Below, piece after piece: positions 1-11,300 of a stretch of 64,000 nt of DNA (position 1 is its first letter; each line of letters starts with the position of its first letter). Source of the DNA: Echinarachnius parma. Taxonomy: Eukaryota; Echinodermata; Echinoidea; Clypeasteroida; Echinarachniidae. The translations under genes were made by a program, and so were the position numbers. A model generated the notes under the pieces. It was given only the letters and a program-made list of their open reading frames with translations. It was not told the DNA's origin and made no database searches. The stretch spans positions 1 to 64,000 of the forward strand of contig JBAMJV010002091.1 in assembly GCA_037951105.1 (NCBI GenBank). Reading direction: 5' to 3'.

Positions 1-298
1 CGACAAGACTCATCACAATAATATGCTGATTCTACGCCTGTGTTTTGACCATCAATATAACTTTATCGTTTCGACGCACATAAATATGAATGGTTTATAT
101 ATTTATGTCTTCTATTATGAACAATTGGGTTTAATTATGACCAGTTGAGTTGAATTAGTACCTAGTTTGTCTAGGACCTACATGTATGTGATGTAACATT
201 TACCTTACACCGCGACTAATAATAAGTACGGCTAATGAATGAATTATTCAAAAGTAGTATGGTAGAAAAAAAGGATTCGGATAATAAGATGATTACCA

Positions 299-420
299 AA
301 ACAAACAAACAAACAAACAAACAAACAAACAAACAAACAAACAAACAAACAAACAAACCAACAAGCAAACAAACAAGCAAACAACTAATCAAGCAAACAA
401 ACAAAAAACAGGCCAACAAT
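299..420. repeat. (CAAA)n microsatellite
   Basis: About 15 near-perfect AAAC/ACAA tetranucleotide repeats, decaying into AAGC variants on the right. Open frames through it on both strands are low complexity and not genes. Confidence 0.95.
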
Positions 421-502
421 TAAACAAACATAAAAAACGCCAGTATGTCTACATCTACCATAGATTGTAACAGTGACACAGGTAAGGGGGCCTATTGTCC
501 CA

Positions 503-995
503 GGGGTGTTTCACAACCATTCAAAGTTGAACTTAACTCTAAGTTGGACCTAAATATTATGGAAAGCCGGTAGTTTCTTTGTAAAATTGTTGAAACAGTT
601 CCTGAAAATGCACACAGTTTGATAAACTTGATAAGTTTGATAAGTTATTTTTGTTATTATCAAGGAGCCTTGAAATAATGTATATACACTTTTTATGAAA
701 TTGTTGAAAGTTTCAAATACTTGCATTTTTTGTTTTGCTTATGAATATGTTCGATTTCGAGGCTACAAATGGCTTTCCATAATTGTTAAATCCAACTTAA
801 AGGGTACCACCACCCAAAAATAATATTCTTAAAAATGAAAGGTAAAATTTTTAGTAGTCCATTCCACCAAGTTCAGAAAATATGTGTTGAGCATCTATTT
901 AATATCATACAACGGTACCAAAACATATAGTTATTTGTTGTTATTTGCCTGGTGGTCCCCTTTAAGTTCAACTTTGAGTCTTTGTGGAACACCCC
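503..995. mobile_element. MITE family A copy 1 (GTTTCACAAAG type), with nested insertion
   Basis: Ends in inverted repeats GGGGTGTTTCACAA.. and ..TTGTGGAACACCCC, with the family's inner blocks AAGTTGAACTTAACTCTAAG and GGAAAGC.. / ..GCTTTCCAT. The right arm is split by another element at 801-961. At least eight copies of this ~300-bp family are in the window. Confidence 0.85.
801..961. mobile_element. 161-bp MITE with TTAA target duplication
   Basis: Starts AGGGTACCACCACC and ends GGTGGTCCCCT, flanked by TTAA at 797-800 and 962-965. TTAA duplication is the piggyBac hallmark. It sits inside the right arm of a family A MITE, which confirms both boundaries. A second, partial copy in the other orientation is at 55361. 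Confidence 0.85.
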
Positions 996-1126
996 AAGGC
1001 CCTCTAGTCATAATGGTGTTTGATTGGTTGACATCTATTGATTGTTCACATTATTGCTGTATTTGTATACTCTTTGTGTTGTGTGAAGAAAAAATCCAAC
1101 TATTAGAGGATAGGATTAGTATATTA

Positions 1127-1880
1127 GAAAACTAATATACTTTTATTACATTTATTACTATTATTATCATCATCATCATCATCATAGTCGCCATTTTCAT
1201 CATCATCACCATCACCATCATCATCATCATCATCAAAGTCGCCATTATCATCATCGCCACCATCACCATCATCATCATCATCATCGCCATTACCATCACT
1301 GTCATCATTATCATCACCATCGCCATCATCATCACCATCACCGTCATCATCATCATCACCATCATCACCATCACCATCACCATCATCATCATCATCACCA
1401 TCATCACCAGCATCACCATCATCACCATCATCATCATGGTCCTTATTATAACATCTTTTAGGAAAATACATTTTTTCTATACAATTTTCTTTGTGCTCTC
1501 TCCTCAAATAACAAGAAAACAAAATATACTGTAATAAATAAACTCCAACGCCCCAATATACTCCACATTCAACTCACACGCCTCAGAGAAATGAGATTGA
1601 GTGAAGTACAGAGGCGTGTGAGTTGAATGTGTGAGTATATTGGGGCATTGGAGTTTTATGTCTACAGTATATTTTGTTTTTTTGACTTGAGGAGAGAGCA
1701 CAAAGAAAATTGAATAGAAAACAATTATTTTTGCCTAAAAGATGTTATAATAATGAGGATGATGGTGGTGATGGTGATGGTGATGATGATGATGATGGTG
1801 ATAATGATGATGATGATGATGGTGATAATGATGATGATGATGATGATGAAACTCTATTGGTACAATGTAGGTGCCCTATA
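1127..1880. repeat. Large foldback (inverted repeat) with microsatellite arms
   Basis: The arms around a centre near 1600 pair over at least 160 bp: 1440-1595 matches the reverse complement of 1605-1765 (shared CTTTGTGCTCTCTCCTCAA, ACAAAATATACTGTA and ACTCACACGCCTC). Outside these, (CAT)n at 1160-1440 and (GAT)n at 1755-1850 extend the symmetry. The Asp-rich reading frames here are products of the microsatellite. Confidence 0.8.
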
Positions 1881-1919
1881 TTGTCATTATTACCTTATGT
1901 GGTCAATAATATTGTTTAA

Positions 1920-2365
1920 AAAAAAGCTTTGTCTTCTCTCTTTAGTCATTAAACAATAAATAATCTCCGCAAAACACGCAAATACACACACATCCCCATG
2001 CCTATACATCCCTAATTTAACAACAAGCTCCACATTTGAAACAAGAACAAATGAAACACTGTTATCAGTCATCATCAAGCTTTTACGGTTACGACATGTG
2101 TCTCCTGCTTTTTCCTTTGTAAGAAACTTGCTAAACATACATAAGATATCCATTCTCCCCCTTATTTCTTATTTTATATTATGTAGATTATGTTTCCACG
2201 TTGAATTGGCACCAATCAACATATTTGTTTTGCTTGTATTTCAATTAGAAACATATTTTGTCAAACTTACTCATTATATATATTTGTATGATGTTTCTTT
2301 GTATTGATGTGAAAAAGTGGAAATAAAATAAACAAACAAAAGGCATCATAATTTGCATATTATCC
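1920..2365. other. AT-rich stretch, nothing recognised
   Basis: No coding signal, inverted ends or tandem structure seen between the foldback and the likely end of the SLCO4-like transcript. Confidence 0.5.
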
Positions 2366-5010
2366 TTTATTATTCTATGTTTGAAACATATATTGCATCA
2401 CAGTTAATACAAACATTAATATATAACATTATTTTGTCAGTACACCACGTTTACCAGTTATTTTGTGACAAATCTATTTAAAAAGTGGCAAGGCACCCAA
2501 TAACTTGCTATAAATAGGACTCGAAATAAGCACTAGCCAGCCCCCCCCCCCCCCCCCTGGTATTCAGTAAAGCAACATCTAAATGTTATATTTGAAAATA
2601 CTATGACATCAAACTTTTGGTACGATATTCAGTTGATGAACTGATTGAATCCCAATTTTAGCTAAGTAATTTACTTCGCCTATTTCGCCAAATTCAACTG
2701 CTTTAATGGAATTTTATATTGGCCCAGACTCAGACTGAGTCATTATTTTGTTCTGAGCCACACACCCCCAAATTGCTACATTGACGTTGCTCAACTTCGC
2801 AACCAATAAACAATTTGATGTTCAGTATGATTTTAATTTTATTCAGGCCATACAATCTTGATATCAGGCCATAAGAGAGTGGGAGCAATCAATGTAACTT
2901 GCAATTAACGGGGCAGCAGAAAATAAACCTAATTTCGAGCCCTTTGGTTATTCATTGTTGGCAAAATGTTTAGGTTCCTGAAACCATATCGTGCAATAAT
3001 AGTTTGGTCACAACGTTGAATACAATTTGAATACAAATGAAGAAAAGGATTAAATACACAGAAATAAAATCAATAGTTGTTATAAAGAGAAAATGTACTT
3101 GGGGAAATTAGGTATACGAATTTGATTGACACATCTGAAACATAATTTTATTTGGAATACAAGTACACATTAGATACAAAAGGTACATGTATTTCACGTT
3201 TCAAAAAATGTATTTAATATTTTCAAAATTGTCTCTATGCAATCCTGGATGCCATTATCTGATTTGGAAGACATTTTGTTTTTCACCCAATGTTTTCTTG
3301 TGAAGACAAGATATGAGAACAATTATTTAATTATCTTGAAATTGTATTACATTTCTTCTTTATTTACGCCCTTATAGTCCAATCAAACAATTTTAAATGC
3401 ATTCAATAATTTATTATAATATTTCTCTGCATAATAATAATTCTTTCTGCAGCAAAAGCTTGGGGTAGATGAAAAGATTTAGGTATATTTCATATTTAAA
3501 TATCTGACAAATTTCACAATAAATCCTAGTAAATGTCTGTCAATACCATTGAAATAAAACACATAAATAGCAATAACTTTACAATTTGTACATAAATTAT
3601 AGGTTTATACGTTAAAGTATATAATACAGGTTGATATATAAATAAATACTTTGTAATTGATTCAGAAAATGATACAAACACAAATTAAACAAATTATACA
3701 TAATCAGATTATAAACATAAGTTCAAATTATTGACAAATTTAGGCAAAGAAATCTTAATTAATTTTCCCAAAATATACAAATAGTCGCGTAATCTCTAAA
3801 AAGATTGTATTTCAATTTGTTTCATCTATTGTTCGTTTTTTAACAATAAATTTCATTGGAGGAATGAGACTCCCACAAACAGGCATGAATACACAATGGA
3901 AATACATTTTCAAAAAGTAAGAATGACAGCATAATCATCCAAATTATTCATCTGCCCTGAATCAACAACTTTATCATTTTAATTATTTATCTGCCTGAAT
4001 GAAAGTCCTTTTTAATTTTTTTTGTTTGCCTTTTGTGAATATGATGAAAAAGCTTTTATGCATCTAATTTGTGCCTATTCGGATACTTCACCGTTTATTA
4101 TTAGAAATACAAGACATGAAATGTAAATAGAGGAATAATAATAAATACATGTCAATTGTGAATACCAATTGGTTCTTATGTAGAAACATGGGCAATACTT
4201 AATTTTTTTGAGACCCCATCTTAATGCTGAATTTTAATGACTCCTATTTCTCCCAAATTAAATTAACATAAACCAAGGAAGAAAGATTTATGTCAGCACG
4301 TTTAATACTTTTTTTGGGGGGTATTACATGCAATCTACACAGACCACAGCCCAAGTATTACAGGGACCAATCGTGAACGTTTCCAATTATTAAAAGCTAT
4401 GAACTAATTTCTTCTTGTGAATGAGTGTTCTAATCTCCTTAACCAATATACATCGATGAACCATGGATAACAAATGAAGTGAAAAGTTAACTCCAGTTTA
4501 AATATGCAAAACTGAACATTTTTGTCATGATATTATATACATAATATAATCCCAGTACTAAGTCTCTCTTTAAATTGATGCTTTCTGGTTGTTTTTGGTC
4601 CAATACTGAATACAAGAACTGAATAAAAAGCAAATTAAACTTTTTTTTTTCAAAGCTGCACAAAAATACAAAGTTCAATACTTTTTTTTCAAAATATACT
4701 TTTGATTTGCATCCGTAAGATAAGTTTCAGACGGAATTCCGTTCAATGACAACAATAAAATCATGTTGTCAAGTCATCGATTCGGAAGACTATTTTGACT
4801 TGGAACATGTTAAAATGTTACTTCACATAACATTACAAGCTTAAAAATGTACCTTCACATAAACGTTATAAAGTTACAAATGTACACTATTGCCACAAGA
4901 CTGTATCTTGCTCGATACTTTTAAGTACAATACAATTATTAAACAACGATAGAAATAGAAATAGCAGTACTCCCTCTGTAGTTTAAAACATTACATGCTG
5001 AGTAACGGTG
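2366..5010 (-). other. Probable long 3' UTR of the SLCO4-like gene
   Basis: 2.6 kb of AT-rich sequence directly after the stop codon. It has no MITE and no tandem array, in sharp contrast to the introns and the sequence left of 2300. AATAAA reads on the minus strand at 2371-2366, with T/G-rich sequence (TTTTGTTTGTTTATTTT) about 25-40 bases further on, a classic poly(A) site layout. Other AATAAA sites exist (for example 4098-4093), so the true end is an inference. A run of C's at about 2540-2557 is the only simple repeat. Confidence 0.4.
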
Positions 5011-5378
5011 TCACACAGTCGTTTGCTTCCCCAAACTATGCAGGTCTTCGCTACTCGTCTGTGGCGAGACCGAAACTCTGTAGATTGGTCGACCGTTCGC
5101 GATCACCGTGCTGTTTTCCGTATGCATCCCTTCCGCGTACCGCGCCGCGACTTTCGGTGAGCCGACCGGTGGCGCGGGCGGCGGCGTGTACGAGTAGAGG
5201 GCCCCCGCAAAGAATATGAGCGAGAAGACTTTGACGCATGCCGCGAGGATTAGCATGGACTTGCTGAAGGCTTCGTTGTTATAGAGCCAGCACGTGCCCA
5301 CACCGTCGCAGGATGGTTCCCAGAGTAAGCACGCCTTGTCGATGATTGCGCCAAATACCACAGGGCCAGGGACTGTGC
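5011..5378 (-). CDS. SLCO4A1-like: SLCO4-like coding exon 9 (residues 642-763, TM11-TM12 and C-tail)
   Basis: Terminal coding exon, acceptor CCTTCTTACAG, stop TGA at 5013-5011. It reads GTVPGPVVFGAIIDKACLLW (a strongly conserved OATP block), a short loop with paired cysteines (665, 671), TM12 (about 682-703), and a 60-residue cytosolic tail. The tail starts with a proline run (YTPPPAPP, 705-712) and ends KQTTV, a class I PDZ-binding motif (S/T-x-hydrophobic). Confidence 0.95.
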
Positions 5379-8300
5379 CTGTAAGAAGGAGAAAGAAATA
5401 TATAAACCATCTCATGAGCATCTTGGAACTATTATATGAACATGGATATCACTTTTAGTGGTTCTTAGAGACAGGATAAAATATACTTTTTATATAATTT
5501 TTTAATCAAAACATTCATATAACAATTCAGATTTAATAAATTCTTACTGCAGATGAAATTCTTTATCCCGAAGTTAAACAGGCAATGATCATAGTGAATT
5601 GAAAAGCTTTAAATGATATGTTAGCCTGGTCTATCAAGCTTTAACATTTCCAGATGCCATATTTTCTGCATGCATTGGATTGTTACAATTACATTTAAAC
5701 ATCATAATTTTAGTAGGATCAATTGTCAAATTAGACTACACTTTGTTATTCTGAATATTTAGATAATAAATGTAAAAGAATGCTGAAAACTGCTTATCCG
5801 CTATGAAGGCAAGTGTAATAAAATGAGTCAAAGTAAGTGCTGAGCTATCGAATCTAGCAGGTCCTTTGTCTGGGCTGAAATGACAAGTACATTACTGTTA
5901 CATGAAGCTAAATACTACATAAAACAGATGGGAGAGAGCTGGAACAGGTACAAGCTAGGATGGACAAGAACAAAAGAGGGGCCATCCAGAGGCGGGCACT
6001 GAAGAGTGGACAGGAACAAAAGAAGTGCACTGATATTTAATATATTTATAAATACTTACCAAGAGCTCTGTATAGTAATGACTGCAGACCCAGAGCGAAT
6101 GACCTTTGACTGTGGGGAACACATCTGGAGGAAAAAGAGATATATTTTCAGTGAATGTTAACATGACTGATGAGAGAAATAAAGTGCATTTGTATAATAC
6201 ATAACAGACAAAATTGGGAAATAATATAAGGAAAACAAAACGCTGGAATTTTCGCTTGCTGTTTCTGATAAGTGCAGAATTCCTGTCACTTTTAGTTGTA
6301 TATTTCCTCTTATAATAATATCGCTAGTGATATTCGTTTGTCTCGCAATGTATGGTCAAACTAGGAATCTAAAAGATCATGACGTTTTGTGTGCCGCTGC
6401 AACACTTTGTCAAATGATATAATCTAATGTAGACAATCGGTTTTTATGCTCTACCGTGGCTCCAAACGCAAAATCTTGCATAAGCGAGCACGTTCCTAAT
6501 AGGTCAACAACGGGCCGCGTCGATTGGCCGGTGCACACAGGTACTCAACCAATCAACGGGACACTGGTTCGGCCCGCCTGCCGAACCAGCGTACGATACG
6601 TCGCCATGACACTACCCCGACCAACCGGCCCCCACCGGCTGATTTCAACCCACGGTAGAACCGAGCCACCTTCTTGCTACAAGCTCATATCTATGTATCA
6701 ATTTCAGGGCAGGGCGCCCGTATGTTCAATCAATAATAGTAAATATACTATCCATTGCGGATATAGTATCAGAAATAATATCGCTAGTGATATTCGTTTG
6801 TCTCGCAATGTATGGTCAAACTAAGAATCTAAAAGATCATGATGTTTCGTGTGCCGCTGCAACACTTTGTCAAATGATATAATCTAATGTAGACAATCGG
6901 TTTTTATGCTCTACCGTGGCTCCAAACGCACAATCTCGCATAAGCGAGCACGTTCCTAATACAATGTAGGTCAACAACGGGCCGCGTCGATTGGCCGGTG
7001 CACACAGGTACTCAACCAATCAACTGTTTTGACCAACCCCCGGAGGCTGCCATGTTTGGGTAAGATTTGTGAATTCCGACATTGATACTAGATCCCTTTA
7101 ATATGGAAGGGTATTTATTGTTTTCATACCTGAGAGTTGCAGTGGTGGATGGTACAACCGCCAGAATGGTGAAGAACTCGATGAGAAAGAGGAGCGCCAG
7201 AAAGACTGTGCTCTGACTGCATGAGGAATCACACTTTCCAAGCATAGCCATCGGTTCCTCAAATGTGAAGTTGTCTGGGATCGTTATACAGCTGCAGTTG
7301 CCATAACCCTGGATTAGTAGAGAACAATTAGAGAATAAAGCATGTGCACAATGTTCTATTCACGAACATCATTACAAAAATCACCACCACCAGTACCATC
7401 ATAACAATTACTATCATCACCATCCTCCAACTCATACTCCTCCAATCTCCTTTTTTCCATAATTCTTCAAATTATACCCTTCTTACTCTAATTTGTTCTC
7501 CTCTTCTGCCTCATTACCTTCCCTTTACGTTTTCTGCTCCCGCCACTGCTGCCACCGTCGCCGTCACCACCACCACCACCACCTAAATAATAATCATCAC
7601 CACTACCATCATTATTATCCTCTTCATTCTCCTGATTCCTCTTCCTCCACATCATCTTCATCGTCACCATCACAACCATCATCATGAATTTTATCCCGAC
7701 CTCTTCCCCCAGCCCCTGCCGTCCTAACCACCATCATCACCACCATCACTACCATTACGAACATCATCACTACAATCATCCTCATTCTCTTTATCCTCCT
7801 CCTCCTCCCCTGTATTCATCTTCCTCCACATCCTCTCCATCATCATCATCGTCTTTGTCATCGTCATTGTCATCATCATCGTCTTAATCATGGTCATTAC
7901 CATCATCATCACCACTACCTCCGACATCCTCTTCTCCATTACCACCACCTCCATTACAACCACCATTACTACATTGTATTACTACCATCATCACCATCAT
8001 TATCACCACCACCAACATCCTCTTCTCCATCATGTACCACCACTGCTATTACTACCATTCTCCTTATTCTATTCCTCCTCCTATTCATCATCGTCATCAT
8101 CATTATCATCATCATCGTCATAACCCCCATCATCCTCATTATCATCATCATCATCGTGATCTCCATCTCCATCATCATCATCGTCATCACCATCATTATT
8201 ATCACCACTACCATTAGTACTATCCTCCTAATTCTCTTCCTCCAGTTCACATCATCTGCATCATCATAATCACAACCATCACCATCATCACCAACATCCT

Positions 8301-11300
8301 TTTCTCCATCACCACCACCACTACTATAACTACCATCATTCCCATCCTCCTTATTCTATTCCTCCTCCTATTCATCTACTTCTTCATCATCATCATCATC
8401 AAAAACCACCACCTCCATCACCATGACGTCATTCATCATCACTTGGCTACTCACCTCTACTCCCCAGCTGTCCACACACCCTGCGTGGCAGGCTGAGTAG
8501 TAGATGACATTGTCGACGCCGCAGACCGGCTGAAACATGTTGTTGCAGTAGCAGTCACCATTACACGAATGGTTGAGCTCTGACGGTCTCGATGTGATGT
8601 CAAGATCACTGAAATTAGAAAATGAAGTAAAGACAAATATCACTAAAAAGTATTTAGCTTTGGTGTTTTTATCACTCTGGTATGACAGTTTCTAGGAGGC
8701 TAATTTGGAGCCCAGAAGACTTTATACGGGATTGTACAGTTGACCATGAGGCCCACCATGTCTGGGTTGGGGTAGCTGATGAATGTCAAATTGCCCTAAA
8801 AACTTGTTTCTACTATTAAAATTAACTCGCTACAAGCAAGTTGGGTATACAATGAACTTTAAAATGTGCTTGTAAAGCAGTAAGAGCTTTTAATTATAAA
8901 ATGAACTGGGTTATTATTTATTATCTATCATAATAGGAAGCTTTGACTTACATGTTTGTGTAGTCGACCGTGATGCCCGCCATTTCCGGGTTGGGGCAGC
9001 TGATGAGGAATGCTCCGAGAAGGAAGAAGGATATCGTGAGGACGAATAGACACCAGCGGATCATTCCCTGAAACTTGAGGTCGAAGCGTTTGACCACGTA
9101 CCCGCCGATGACAGAACCGAAAACCGCTGCCGGGATCACAGTGAAACCTAAAGGCAACATCAAAACAATAACAAATTAGCAATGATAAAAGAGTTGAAAG
9201 CAAACTGATATGTCAGACTTGACAATGACGACAATGAGACACCAGTGGATCATACTTGAGGTTGAAGCGTTTGACCACGTACCCGCCGATGACAGAACCG
9301 AAAACTGCTGCCGGGATCACGGTGAAACCTGTATTAGAGATAATAACAATACAAATCAAGGATATTGGCATTATTGAGGCATGAAGCAGGATATATTATT
9401 GAGGACAACCAGACATCAGCGGATCATTCCCTGAAAGTTGAGGTTGAAGCATGTGACCCTTTACCCGCCGATGACTGTGCTGAAAACCGCTGGCAAGATT
9501 ACCATAAAACCTGAAGGGAAAAACATCAGAAGACTAAACAAATTAGCAGCAATTATTAAAAAAAGAGTTGAAAGATCAAAATGAAATATAAATATGAACG
9601 ATATCACAAAGAAATATAAAAAGATCATGCCCTTGAACTTAAGGTTGAAGAGTTTCATAATGTTACTGTTGATGACCGAACTGAAGACCACTGCAGGAAT
9701 AACTGTGAAGCATGAAACAGTAGCAAAATATTTTTATATCAATGATTTCATGGGAAATAAACTTTTTTCACACATTTTCAAGAAGGCAGAAAGTGATTAA
9801 AACAAAACCCCCCCAGATTTTCATATCAATGTTCTTTGATGTACTGTAGTTGGTTAAAGCTGCAAAAAGAGGGAATTTCCAATAGGCCTGATGGGATATT
9901 GCTGGATCAAAGTATGACTGAGGCATGTGACCTTTTTTACTCGTTTAGCCAGCATATTATAAACCAACATTCCAATTACAAATATTCATGTAATTCCCCA
10001 GTAAGCCTTTTGAAATCCCCCTCATTTGAAACATCTGTCCAAATTTATCATGAGTGAACAGTTATCAGTCTCAAGAGGACGGGTGAGTACAGGCCAATGT
10101 ACATGTATACATAGAAATGTCACATTTCACTCTTTGGGGATGAATTGGTTTACGCATAACATGCATACCGTATAGCCCCCTGCTGAATATGGGCCATACA
10201 GCCATTATTTATGAACCCGTTGCTTACTGGAACCTGGGGGGTGTTTCACAAAGATCCTAAGTTGAACTTAACTCTAAGTTGGACTTATCTATTATGGAAA
10301 GCCATGTGTAGCCTTAGAATAAATTATATTCAAAACCAAGAATGCAAGTATTTTAGACTGTCATAAATTTTACATAAAAAACATGGAATCTCCTTGATAA
10401 TAGAAAATATTAATGATTTAAATCAACATTTTATGCCTTTGAAAAAGGACTTTTTAAAACAATTTTTCAAAGAAACTAATGGCTTTCCATACTTTTAAAG
10501 TCCAACTTAGAGATAAGTTCAACTTAGGATCTTTGTGAAACACCCCCCTGATGGGCTATGTACAAACTCTATGGGGATTCCAGAAACTCAAAGGGAACGG
10601 GTAAAATGTGCAAGGATCGAGGGACCAGTTGATTCTTCTCATTTAAATGGAGTAGATCTGCATTTGATTCCTATCTATTCATTCATTCATTCCCCTGAAC
10701 TACAGCCACGGATAGTTCTAGGGGAGAAGACTATCCATGAAATAACTTTCAGCAGATTTTTACGCCAGCATTTTTACGCATACATACATTATTTATGTAT
10801 TTTCTTATCAAATGTGAATACCCCATTGAAGAATGGTCTAGAAATATTCTAGAGCTGAGGTACATGTATATTGAAAATGAGTGTTATGCCAAAATAACAT
10901 TGTCTTGAATGACTTATCACTATAAAATGGGGAATAAAAACAATTTGAATGAAGCAGGAATTCAGACCAATCTGAAAAACAAACCCATAAAGCTAGCACC
11001 AAAGGACCTCTTCTTGGAAACATAAACCCACTAACACCTGCAAGTCATCTATCATCACTGCTTAATGTTTTGTTAGTTTTTGTTAGCTGCATGACTTTTT
11101 CCTGTTTTCGCAGACAAGTGAAATATTGAACTTTTATGATTTATAACCCGTTCCCTTCCAGATTCTGGAATCCCCATAGACTTTGTATAGACACCCGATT
11201 CCCACAGGGCAAAAAATAAATTCTATTAAATTTCAATTCTTACTGAAATACAAAGAGATACATTGGGTTACAAAGACAATGAATCTGATGAGAAAATAAA

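Noticed and set aside
235-423. Lys/Gln/Thr repeat frame
   Set aside because: Pure (CAAA)n microsatellite.
1124-1522. Asp/Gly-rich 132-residue frame
   Set aside because: It is a translated (CAT)n microsatellite within a foldback, with similar frames on the other phase; no gene signal.
7344-8250. Cluster of His-, Ser- and Met-rich frames on both strands
   Set aside because: Produced by the CAT/CCT low-complexity sequence that fills intron 6 of the transporter gene.
9461-9691. 76-residue minus frame with transporter-like residues
   Set aside because: It runs through decayed exon 5 copies C and B; not a separate gene.
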